From Xylogone sp. PMI_703 (lineage: Eukaryota; Ascomycota; Leotiomycetes): a stretch of 64,000 bases of DNA. Within the stretch, counting starts at the first letter, position 1; every line of letters starts with the position of its first letter. The position numbers and the translations under genes are program-made. The stretch lies in NCBI GenBank assembly GCA_021399445.1, contig JAJTUQ010000001.1:2976001-3040000 (forward strand). Reading direction: 5' to 3'. Below, one piece after another: positions 1 to 12,067 of this stretch. A model generated the notes under the pieces. That model made no database searches. It had not been told where the DNA came from and saw nothing but the letters and a program-made list of their open reading frames with translations.

Positions 1-3000
1 GGGCAGCGCAAACCACCACATTTCGTCCCAAGTTGATAGTTACCGCGGTTGAGGTTTGTCGCCTGAGCAATTTCGTAAACAAGAGACAGTCTTTCAATGG
101 CGCTGTGGCGTCCTGAACACGAAGTGTACGTCTATAATCTTACGTTGAACTGTCACCGGTGACATCGTTATCAAAACATGTAGCAATCTGACTCCGTGGA
201 GCTCAGAGTCTTGGGTTTCCAAGCACCAGCTGAGTCCCAAATTGTTGTTCATGAGTCGCATGCCAATATACGGGACGTTGACAACTATCGGTACCGGAGC
301 TGGGTTCAGCAATGTTGTCTCTTCTGTTGGTGGGGCCTCAGTCGAGTTCATTGATTAATTGCTCAGTACCTCTGCATCCGTCTCAATAGTTTGGATGCAG
401 CTGTAATGTAAAAACCAAAACCCTTGCTCTAACAGCCGGTGCATAACTCATTAACAGCGGCTTCTGTAAAAGGCGTCACGATCGCGCTTTGATGCAGTAT
501 CTAATAAGCCACATCTGCACATTACCCTAGTTACATCTTGTATAGGGTGGATTTCGCTCAGTTCCTAGGTGTCGTGATTTGCTGGTGTACGACGCGAAGC
601 ACGAATTCAGCTGAAGACGGGTTATTGTTGCGTTTATCCTGCATGTCGTTATGCATTGCCAGCTCCTGTTGGCTTTTGTTGACAATTACACCGGAGATGC
701 TTCTGTCACTGCATGTAGAAGGCAGGCGGTATGTCAACAAGCTTAAGACGCGTGCTTTTATGGCAAAGATAATTCGGTACTGGAAATATTGCGCTGCTTG
801 TGAGTGGCGATGTTCCAGTATGCACGTCTCACAGGGCTGAGGGAAACAAGGCGGTGAGTAAGTTGAAAAGGCCTGTATACCAATCTAAATTCCCATCAAA
901 TCTTTTGATCTTCCGGTGCTTAATCATATCAATTGGTTTTTGAGACTCCGCATATTTCTTCGCTGATTGTTCTGATGCCTTGTACGAAACCCATCTAGAA
1001 ACCCCACTTGTGATGGGATATGCAGCTCAACCCCTCCCTGTGAAACGCAGCAAGTGAGTTCATGTAACAGGGAAAAGTATCTGGGTTAATAATTAGAATC
1101 TGACCTAATGGAGATCTGTGCGACGAATTTGGGAGCTCTTTCCTTTACAAGGCTGCAGATTCACTCGAGTCCATGGCATGACCATTGGCTTAGGGGTTCC
1201 CAGGTCGTTGCAGTACAGCCTTAAGAGTAGCCACCAGGAAGGAAGCGACCCCAGGCTACCAACAGTACTCAGCATAGCTCCTGGCCGCGTTACATGTTGT
1301 GTACCCTCTCGTTGTAATGCACAGTTTTGTGGACATCACTCTTTGCATCACAGTACCCTCATCGAGACCAGGAAGGCTGATGCAAGACTGCAACCACAGA
1401 CTGCAACGTAGTAGTCTTGTCATCGAAATCCGGGCTAAACCGCGATTGAAACATATAAGAGGTATTTTATGCTGATCTGGTATCGGTTGACTTGGGGAAT
1501 TACCAATAGAAACTAGTGCTAAGAATGAGGCAAGCAACCGGTGTGGTGAGTATGTAGTAAGAAAGCCAAATAAAGCCAATACACCGACTTTATCAAATTG
1601 AGTGTCGTACGAATGGAAAAATTGCCCTCATTCGACTCGAGTCCAATCAAGCGATTGTTTATATTCAGCCCGACTTCTCCTTCCAAATCTGGTTCTTTTT
1701 TTCTTTACAGTTGTGCCAACGAAACTCGGCAGCAACAAGGTCCACCATCTCGTGATGTAAATGTACAAGTACTTCAGCCTTGCGTCGGGCCGGAAATCTC
1801 CCGGGCCAGTTCACACTGCTCCCACTGTCTGAAAGTCTCTAGCGAAGGTGGCAAAAGCACGAATCATGCCGACCAGAGTTATGGCCCAGCCAACTTCTCG
1901 AATCAGTTACGATGGCTTGAAGCCACAATCCATTGGAAGTTCTAAGCGTACGACCTGAGTGTTCCAGCGTGCTCAGTGGCTGATCAACTGACACATCCAC
2001 ACTACCTCGATCATCTCTAACCGAGTGGTGGAGGGAGTCTTGAGTTTGGACGTCATCGAGGTCGTCGATATCCTTTGTTGCCGAACGACACGATAGTTCA
2101 AGACGGCACGGCTGCAAAAACAGCCAAAGCGACCTTCTGTTATCGTTTAGACCAAATTTCCTGGAATGGTATCCAGGTTTGCGGCGAGCTGTTATGCAAG
2201 GAATGGACAACGGCCCTATTGATCTTCAAAGCCTGCAGATATTTGACCGATACCATCGATCACTGCCATGTTATTCTTCTAAGAGGCAATGTTGTCAGTC
2301 GTCCTCATCCTTAATCTTCTTGATGGAGAGCACACCTTGGGGGTTCGAGACCTCTTCTCACGCAGATGGATGGTTCGACAACGCAATCTCCTCTGCTCAG
2401 ACACTGCGGGGCTGCGACAATAACAGTACAGCTGCTAGATTGGGAAGTTAAAGTGTATCGGGAATGCCCACCGTACCCAAGCTTACGACAGCATCTTCTG
2501 CACAGCAAGGGCGGCTACGCAAGCTGGTGGCAAGTTGAAGTTTTGCTTTAGCTACTCTTTACTGTGTACGTTAGGGTATAAGACAAAGTATTGTAGGCTG
2601 CGAAGGTGCCCCTCGTTGCCCCTCACATTCTACACGGCACCCCTACACATATGGTTGCAATGGTCAGTCGGCTCGTTCAGGGCCACTGCAACGGCACCAG
2701 CCACAACTTGCCACTGACTACTAAATATGACAGCTCTCAGCGACCCGTTCAGATGGTAACAGCCCGTGTGTTGCCGAGCTTCATCGACGGCGTTTGGGCG
2801 AGCGTGGGTGGGTGGACTGCGCGTCATCTTGCCGATCAGCCGCAAGCAAAACTGGAATCGCAACACTCCCGAGACTCCCCAGCAACCTGTACCTGAATCA
2901 AAGCCAACAGCTACTCTCGGGCGAAAAATAAACCGGGAAGAAATGTCAATCGGGATGAGCGATTCGGAGGAGCCGGTTCCCATGACAACAGGTTTGTGTT

Positions 3001-4245
3001 TCTCTTGTAGATCAGTGAGGATGAGGTTGGCCCTATTGGTGTTTCAAGGGTGGAATATCAGCTCTCCACCATCTTGCTCTGCACTGCACCGTACTAGCAA
3101 AGAGCAAGAATAGGATAAATGCAAGACGAACAGCAGAGGAGACGGGGAAAAAGAAAAGCACCTCGATATGATCTACAAATTTACCCAGAAAATCGATGCT
3201 GTTTGCCGCCTGGGAGAAACATTTCGTTAAGCGTCCCCCAAACAAGTTTAGCTTATGCTATGAATGCGTGTCTCATCTGGGACAGTACGGATACGTAGTA
3301 GGTATTGTCTCAGTGTACATGGCGTTGATCAGACATATACGGGATCTTTGGTGATTTTAGACGTAGAAGACTGGCTGAGATACGATCCTGAATCCGCTAT
3401 ACGCACTCTCGGATTTCACAATATGGGTAGGCTTTTGAAATTTGTGTGTGGGGAGAATATCGTGTTATAATTCTCCAAGACCGCTGTGATAACTATCATA
3501 TACCCTTGTACTGTATATAGATTCATCACTATCGTAAAAGAAGATTGATCATAACCTACTATTAGGTCTCAGCTATTCTTGAAACCCATTCCGAAGAGAC
3601 TAATGCCTTCCATCCGAATTGCCTGATCCAACTGAGGCCAAGAGGTATCTACGGTACCAGTCGCAACCCAATTTCTATTTGGCAGCCATAACATAACCAA
3701 CCAAAAACGAAGCGGAAAAAACATTTTAGATACAATGAAGACGTAATGTAATCCCTAGAGGGAATATGAAGAAAAAAGAAGGAGGTAAAATACCCAACGC
3801 TACGGGAATGAAGACCGACTAGATTGAATACTGGTTTTGTATACACACAGAGAGAATCCCAACACCCAAGTAAAAGTTAACTTGCACGGTTCACAAGGAA
3901 TCGGTGTGAGCCGCGACATCATTCCTGGTAACTCCTAGATTAGGTCTCTTTGGTCCCTTTGCAGGATGATGAACCTGCAGATCCATATCTATCTTGCTGC
4001 CATATCCTTCTATTATCACAGTAATAGCTGGCCGTATCCTCGTTCCCGCTATTGATTACCCGAATTAAGACTTCTTGCAAATATTGCATTCATATCTCAC
4101 CCCAAGTACCTCGTTATATATTTTGAAGTACAGGAAACCCATCTGTTCCGTGTATCAGATGTATCCTAACCTGCAGGATAATCATGGGTTCCCCTATCCT
4201 GCACCTTGAACTATCGGCTAGATATTGAAAATGAAGGCTACGCCA
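1..4245. other. Gene-poor stretch, no supported gene
   Basis: Only short open frames (at most about 120 codons) occur here on both strands. None shows a recognisable domain, a consistent codon pattern or a splice structure that extends it. The most protein-like is a minus-strand frame at 94-351 (85 codons, starting MNSTEAPPTEETTLL), which matches no family I know. The last few hundred bases before 4246 are probably the 3' flank of the histidine kinase gene. No transposon ends, tRNA or rRNA were seen. Decayed relics too degraded to recognise by eye are possible. Confidence 0.5.
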
Positions 4246-7200
4246 TCAACTTCCTGATCTAGAATTGTGTGGGAGATCCACACTCACCGGTTGCAAATAC
4301 TGGTCTAATTTTTTCTTCAGTATCCCAGATCGCACAGGCTTAGCCAGATAGTCATTCATTCCAGATTCCAAACATTTTTCCCTATCACCTTGAATTGCGG
4401 ATGCCGTCATAGCGATGACCAAGGTTCTCCGTACAGCTTCTATCGGGTCGCGACGCAATAATTTCGTTGCTTCGTAGCCGTCCAGAACGGGCATTTGCAC
4501 ATCCATTAATATAATGTGGTAAGGATTGCCTTCTTCTGCCTTCCTACGTAACCCCTCAACAGCTTCGAGTCCATTATCATACGCATCCACATTTTTAAAT
4601 CCAAGCTTTTCAACAAACTGGATTGCAATCTTCTGATTAATGGGATTATCTTCGGCAATGCAAATTCGCAACTGATCTCGTGGTATATGCGCCAAGTGAG
4701 GAGAAGGAACGGTCGAAGTCTCTTTGCTGGGTTCAGGATTCTTGATTGGCTGTGGTTCCGGTACTTTTTGGCTATCTCCTGCTGACGTTTCCGAGTTTGC
4801 TTTTGGAAAAGTAACAGTGAACCAAGCAGTTGTCCCTACACCTTCAGTACTCTCTAGACATATTTTCCCACCCATCATCGTTTCAATAAGAGATTTGCAG
4901 ATGCTAAGCCCAAGGCCACTTCCACCATACTTTCTGGCAGTGCTTGCATCCGCCTGACTGAATGGCTTGAAGAGTTTAGCAAGTTGCTGAGGTGGGATTC
5001 CAATGCCCGTATCCTTAACCCAGCAGGTCAACTCTATTGTCTCAGGAGTCTCAGATTCTACCTTTGCACCAATCGTTATTGAACCCTTCTCAGTAAACTT
5101 GAGAGAGTTGCCGACCAAATTTCCTAAGACTTGATGCAGTCGTACAGGATCGCCAAATATCAGAGACTGGGGGAGGTTTATATCCTGTATTATCTGGACA
5201 TTTTTGGAGCTCTTCTTGTCCCTGTTGCTGTAAGAGACAGATCTGACGACTTCTCGGATCATTTCATCAGGGTTAAAAGCAACAACGAATAGCTTCATCT
5301 TATCAGCTTCCATCTTTGAGTAGTCCAATATATCATTAATGACGGTTAAAAGCAAATCGGCTGAGACGCGAATGGAATCAGCCATTTCTGCCTGTTCTCT
5401 CCGTAGGTCGCTATCTCTAAGTAGCTCTGAATTCCCAATCACACCGTTCAGTGGAGTTCGGAGTTCGTGTGAAACGTTCGCTAAGAAGATCGATTTAGCC
5501 TTTGCTGCTTCCTCAGCTAACTGGACATTCCGAAGAGCTTCAGCTTTTGCCAAATTGGCTTTCGCTTCTGCTTCTATTGCCTTTGATAGAGCTCTCTTCT
5601 GCAGATCAACCATGGAAATATTTGAGGCGGAAACTTTCTCTACCTCCTTCAATGTCAAAGCATTGGCATAACTAATTGCAATCTGGTTCACAAGTAGTTG
5701 CAGGACTGTAAGATTACGATCCGTAAAAGCATTGGCCTGTCCCTCAAGATAGAGAACGCCTAGAAGTGGCTTTGCCGCATGGTAAATGGGGATGGCAATA
5801 ACGGATTTGCCCAGTTTATTTCGAGCTGCCCAAGATTCAGAGACATTGCTGAATCGTTCATCGTGAAGAATATCCGGTAAGAAGACCGTTTCTCGGAAGC
5901 GGGTGCAGTAGAGAATAACCCCCTTAGCAACTAAGGTAGTTTTCTCCAGTGGGATACCTGGTATATGTGCTGCGGCACCCTTGTCTGGATCTGCAGTAGC
6001 AACGATGCTCCACCCAGCTTGATCATCTTCCTCAACAACAATTGCTGCGAGCGTAGCTAACCCTCCGCAGTTTTGAAGAATGATTTCGCACATAGTTTTA
6101 AGAAGCTGGTCTACTTGAAGAACACTGGAAATGACTTGGGAGCTCTCAAGGATCGATGTGAGATCCAACATATCCAGTGCAGAGAGGCCTGAACCAACAT
6201 CTGGTAGTGCGGTCCCGCCTTGCCATGCTCCAATGCGCTCCCCTTGAGTTTCCGTGATCTCAGCTTGAGTCTGTGGACGCTGTGGTTCTCCATGTTCATC
6301 ATTTTCAAGCGGGCGATATTGAACAGGAGCGGAATCTCCTGCGAAATCAGTTTGAACCCCAACGTGAGTTGTTCTTAGGTTTATCGTTGGACCTTGAAAC
6401 AATAAACTATGCTCCTCTTCAATATGCTTAGCAACTCCCATAGCACCAAATTGCCTGTATAGCATGACTGCTTCTTTTAAAGCTGCTTTTGCTGGCCTTC
6501 GCGCTTTGGATCTCAAGAAAAAGCCAGCCATAAGCCAGTTGCCTAAAGCTTCTTCAAAAGTAAAATTAAATGCTGCTGCGTGATCTAAGGCTTCTTCGTA
6601 TTCACTCATGGCCGCGCGATGATCACCGCGCAACTCCGAGATCTGGGCTGCGAGCAGCTTAGACCATGCCAAATAGTTCACGTCGGAAACCGCTTGCCAA
6701 TCTTCAATTTTCTTTTTCAGGTATTCGAGCTGCTTAATATTTTCATCAAGTAAATTCTGGAGATCGGCTTCACCCGGCTGGATCTCTGTCACTGAACTCC
6801 CGGGGGTTTTTACATCTTCATTTTTCATAGAGCGTATTGGATCTTCCAACTTGTTCCATGTCACAGCCGCAATAGCTAAGCCATGGAATAACATAAAAAA
6901 CCGAGTGTTCCTTGCAGACCAAAGCACATCGATATCGGGTAATAGCGCATTACCTAATTCGACTGCTCTCTCAAAATGGCCATATAAAAATAATGCCGAT
7001 ATCTCCAGAGCCTCGTATACTGCATTAGAGCGGGAAGATGCACTTCCTTTGCTCTTTAGCCAGGCCTTATACACGGAGGTCTGATGATGGCTATCGGACA
7101 TTACTTCAAGTGGATCTGAAGTCCATGTCTTTCCCTGGAGAGCACGACTTACTTGTCGGACGGCAATAAGCATCGTGCCTCCTCTCGTATCAGTATGCCA

Positions 7201-10200
7201 GCTAGGAATTTCCTCGCACCCATACATACAGAATGATTCGAGATCAGCTAAGTGGTCGGATGCAAAGAACCTGATAGTAGCTGCCATTCCAAAGTTCAAC
7301 ATTGTAGAAAGTCTGTCACCGGCCTGTATGGTATATTCTAAAGTCTCTTCCAATGGGCCTATAGAGTTGCCGATAGGATATTGGATATGAGCAACAAAGA
7401 GTTGATATATCGTACCTCCCCTTCCTAGAGTATATGGGTCTCGCCAGCGTTCGAATAAAGCAAGTGCTATGCCACCCATATCGCTGGCAAATTTTATCAT
7501 GTTGAATCTGGTAATGGAAATCATGGCTAAATGCACAAACCCTAGGCCTGATTGAGGGAAGCTTCCGCATGTAAGGAGAGTATCAATTATGATCAAAACA
7601 GTAGAGTAGAGGTTAAGCGAGCTGGACCAGAACGCTGCGCTGGTGATTTCCGCTAAGACGGCACCAACTACTTCAATATTTGAGTCCTTCCCGGAAGGTT
7701 TGTTGATGATGTCGTCTGGATTCGTAGATTGTATCTTGAGACACAGGCGTTCAAATTCAGCATCACATTTCTCAAAGGTAGGATGCTCGTCAACTTTGAC
7801 ACCAAGCGCCAGGAGAGCCTGCTTTAACGAGTCGTATGCAGGGTCTGTGTCGCCAACCTGAGCCTGCACTCTAGATTGTAAGATCCATGAGGGGGCTTTG
7901 TCGACAGCAGTCCTGGCATGGGAGAAGATGACCTTAATCAATCGATCGGATTCCTCGTATTGCCCCATATAGACGTAACACTCTGTAGCTCTGGTGTAGA
8001 GTTCTAAAGTTTCGTCATAATAGACATCTTCCTTATCATCGTTCCAAGGATCTTCTTTCAAAAGTGCAAAACAAGCAGTATAGAATTTGACGGCTGTAGG
8101 TCTTGCGCCACTCTCAGCTGCATACTGTGCGCGCTCGAATAGCAACTGACGGAAAGGACGGGCGAGCTTGACACGTTTGTTTATGATATCAATGCAATCA
8201 CAAATATGAGATGCAGCAGTATCAAGTGATTTATCATTAGAAGAATAATACCTCATCAGGGTCTGAGCAATAATGAAGTGCATTTTTTGAGGATTGCATT
8301 CATATAGAGCGCTTGCGGCCTGGATATATCGATCATGCGCAAAACGGAACTTGTCGTCATCCTGTGTGGAGATAATGATATATGCCTGAATCGCAGCTTG
8401 GAGGCCCTCAATAGCATCTTCAGACGAATGCGTTGATAAGGGGGTGCGATTGGTGTCGCCGCATGCATCTGCATCATAGGCACTATCGTCTCCCTCATAA
8501 GCAAACTCTCCGCTGAGCAGTTTTTGGACGAATTCAAATGAAAAAGAGCTTCCTAGTAATGATGCCCATGCTAAGATGGATCTTGCGGAGGATGGTAATT
8601 CTCTCAGTCGAGCTGTTACAAACTCATGATTGAGGGTATCGTGGTAATTTTCTGCTTCAAATTGCTTGAATATCTTGTCGAGATCATAGCGCCAAATGCA
8701 TTCTTTATAATCGTACCATATGCATTGCTTGCGATAGCAAGTATCGAGCATTTCTCTTATATAAAATGGATTTCCAACAGTCTTGTTTTGCACGACAGCT
8801 GCCAGAGGGACTATCTCGTTTTCAGGGCGTCGAAGAGTTTTAGAGACATATTCTACTATGTTTTCTTCCGTTAATGATCGAAGTACGATGCGGGTAACGC
8901 CGACACCACCGGCTTGAACATATGCTGTGAGCAGGTTAGCATATCAAGTATGGGATGGAATCAGAGGTGTGTACTTATACCCTCTGTATTAGGGGGGTCT
9001 ATGATTGATCTAATTTTCTCTGGAAGTATTTCCTCTGGCCGGTAGGTCACAATGATTACCATCTTCATGCGGGCACTAATAATTTGGGTTACCAAATCCA
9101 GAGATTCATCATCGGCAAACTGAAGATCGTCTAAGCAAAAACAAATGAACTTGTGTTGAGTAAAGAGACGCAATACATCCAGAGCTGTGTTCATCAGTCG
9201 GACTGATTTGGTTGAGGTACCGGCTCTAAGGAAGTCTTGAGAGCTCTGTGCTCCCAATGAGAGATTGAAGAGGTTCTGGTTGCCTTGAGCACTTGAAGGC
9301 GAAGAGTCCCGTCTTTTCATATCGGCACGTAAGCTCTTGTTATAATTCTGCGATAATAGAGATGATCGGGAGGAACCGGGGGTCCCAAGTAAAAACTCTG
9401 GAAGGCCTAAAACCTTGTGAAGCATTGGCCAGGCTGGGCGGACATACTGCTTGAGAGTGTGATGAAAAGGAGTCTCTGTGTTGGTTTCGGAGAATACTTG
9501 CTTGAAGAGACTTGAAAGGAGCTTGAGAACAGGCCCAAATGGAGTCTTCTGGGCGCGGTCAAATTTGGAACTTGCAAAATACCCCCTTCGCCGTGCCTCG
9601 ACTTGCACAGATTGAACCAGACAAGTCTTCCCCAAGCCGGCAGCTCCGGCAATGCTGATGACCTCACACCGGCCTTTTCTTCGAAACTTATGCATATTTC
9701 GTTGAGATGTAAGACCACCAACTCCATCAGTAGACCTGATTCCACTGCTATCGCCACTGATGCTGTCGATAAGACTCCGGCTTTCCATAGATATGGGACC
9801 ATTCATCCATTGCCTCAAGCTGTTATTAGATCGAACGGACTCTTGGCTTCCTGTATAATTAGTTGCGGAGCCTGAGCCAGAAGCAACCTGGCCTCCTGGA
9901 CTACCATGAGGTTTTGGATCTACTGATATTGCTGATGGGGTTGCAACGGAAGGAGGTACCCCGTCTACAGAACTGGCATTATCTCCTTCACTCGAAATAT
10001 CTTCCCCGATGGAGGGCTCATAATGTTCCAATATACCTTCAGATAGACTTGATCCAGACGATAGGCTGTGTACGTCTTGCCTTTGGCTGATCATGTGGCG
10101 CTTAGAGACCTTGTCGAGGATCCTGACAACCTCATCATGTTCTTTCTGCCGTCCAATCATGTCTGATGGTAGAATGAAATAAGACGACACGTCTTTAGAA

Positions 10201-11459
10201 CCAACTTGCCAATGTTTCAGTGCGGCAGTATCACCATCTTCTAGCAATTTCTGAACCTCCAGCAAGTCGTGCTTAAGTCCACTTGCTGAGTTATATCTAT
10301 CGCCAATATTTTTGGCCGTCATCTTCTGTATAATTTTACTAATGACAGTAGGGATGTCAAGCCGGACTGCTGACACCGAAGGGAGTCGTTGTCCCAGCAC
10401 GCCTTGGATGACATCCATAGGCGTTTCGCCATCGAAGGCAGGCTGGCGTGTAAGAAGTGTCCAGAAGAGAATGCCTAGGGAATATATATCGGTTCGACTA
10501 TCAGGTTCGGCCGGCATTCGTCCAGTTTGCTCAGGAGCCATGTATGCGAGTTTATTTTTCACCCCCACCTCCTTTGATAACACAGACCAACCTGCACTTG
10601 TAAGACCATGCTCGAATGTCCGAAGTCCAGAGCCAAAGTTGATAAGCTTTACTGCATTTGTCTTGGCATTCATATGGAATGCGTCGCCTCTAATTTCTCC
10701 TATCACTATTCGTTGACCATGGTGGAGAAGCTCGAGACATTCTACTGCGCCAATTGCAAAATCTAGGAATGTTCCCAGTGGAATATATTCCTGAGACTGA
10801 GGTGGCTCCTCCGCGACGACCTTGTCTTTATCTTTATCTTCTACCTCTTGTCCTTTATACCAGGTCGGGCCATAGTCCATCCACCCAGCTAGAGCGTTAG
10901 GGCCGGGGTACTCATAAATACATACAGTGAGTGGTTCCTGCTCGCCTGGAATAGGTGTTAATCTCATCATGTCTACAGGGCGTGTTATATGGTTGCCATT
11001 AGGGTCGACTGATCCAATTACGCTTTTGCATATGTGGTAGGCTCTCTCTTCTCGCAGGATATGTGTTGATATCCGCGCGACAACCTGGATGGTGGTCTGC
11101 TCTGCACCATCCTCCTGGGACATAACAGACTCCTCACCACTATCCGATTCCCCATGTGGACTGCCGGTAAGACTTGAACGGCGTCGTTGGGCTGAGGAGT
11201 GTATCGAGCTTGCTCTCGACGGCCTGGTCCTCCTTCCATTGCTGCGACTGACATGCTTCGTACCGACAACATGCCTTCGGTGATGGATCGAGTTAGCCTC
11301 AGCACATCGGAAATCTGAAATTCTCGAGCGCTTTTCCTTACCAGTTATCATAGGTCGAACGAAACGGTTCCTTGGACTCGTCCCAGGTGTATCCCGCGAT
11401 TTGATGCAGTCTTTCGAAGAGCCTTGGGGGAGGTCCGAGGCGCTCATCCCCCGCAGCAA
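4246..11459 (-). CDS. Class X hybrid histidine kinase (kinase-like + AAA + GAF + HisKA + HATPase + REC)
   Basis: Two exons, 11459-8981 and 8924-4246, joined across a 56-bp intron (donor GTATAAGT, acceptor CACAG), give 2385 aa; the next in-frame Met is residue 5. Domains in order: a disordered Ser/Arg-rich N-terminus; a protein-kinase-like domain (about 160-400) with YMAPE near 307; an AAA/NACHT-like ATPase with Walker A GAAGLGKT (K611) and Walker B LDD (777-778); a long helical TPR-like middle; GAF (about 1770-1910); HisKA with SHELRTPLNG (H1979); HATPase with DTGIGIP and GGSGLGLSI; and REC with phospho-acceptor D2301 and K2355. This is the architecture of fungal class X sensor kinases (S. 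pombe Mak2/Mak3, Candida Chk1), which signal through a phosphorelay to stress pathways. The HK and REC residues are intact. The kinase-like domain keeps D259 and N264 but has NFG (N274) for DFG and no clear VAIK lysine, so it may be a pseudokinase. A transposon lies 501 bp upstream. Confidence 0.95.
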
Positions 11460-11958
11460 GGGAACCGTCCATGATGAAGACCACTGTACCTCAGCACATT
11501 GCTGCCATCAGAGATCTCAGATCCAGAACTCCTCCGAGGGTCTAGGCGTGCTGCTTCCGGCGTGGTCAAATCCGTCAAATCTTCTCCGGTTTGTGACTGC
11601 CAAGAATGTCGATAGGTTCGGGTGCCCAGTGGACCCATGACCCTACCGGAAGCAGTAAGCGCCGACGTCATCGCCTAGGGGGAACAGGCGAGCCGCAAAT
11701 CTCGCATCCCGGCGCACTTCGAGGAACCTGCTGCGGCCTCTTCCCGTGTGCCAATTCATATACTACTGTACTTTCGTATATTCAAGCATACTCCGTATCA
11801 CCGTATGCAGTACTTCCGGAACGAGGAGGGCAGGAGAAGAGAGTTCAGCCGGCGACGATTGGATGCTTGGCTATGCGTGGCTGACTCGGACCCAGCGGAT
11901 TGCAGATGTCGCTTGTCTAATATGTTTTTGACCCCACTGAGGTCGCACCGTTTCCCAC
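11460..11958 (-). promoter_or_regulatory. Upstream region of the histidine kinase, cut off by a transposon
   Basis: This is the roughly 500 bp between the kinase start codon and the left end of the Fot1/pogo element. It should contain the 5' leader and proximal promoter. No protein-like frame is convincing here, and I did not identify a specific transcription-factor site. The insertion at 11959 separates this segment from the more distal upstream DNA that now starts at 13848. Confidence 0.45.
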
Positions 11959-11960
11959 TA

Positions 11961-12016
11961 ACGTAATTCCCGGTCTCACCGGCCACCTGGTCTGCCCGGC
12001 CACCTCCCCACCAAAT
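11961..12016 (+). repeat. Left terminal inverted repeat of the transposon (56 bp)
   Basis: It matches the reverse complement of 13790-13845 base for base; the first mismatch is at position 57. Inside it GGCCACCT occurs twice, about 20 bp apart, a layout that could give the transposase two binding sites per end (inference). The TA before it is half of the target duplication. Confidence 0.97.
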
Positions 12017-12067
12017 TATTATTCAACCTCAAATATTCAACCACAACATAACTATATTACAATATAA

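Noticed and set aside
8925..8980. Possible frameshift splitting the histidine kinase into two genes
   Set aside because: The break is a normal 56-bp intron (GTATAAGT...CACAG); joining it keeps frame and gives a continuous ATPase region.
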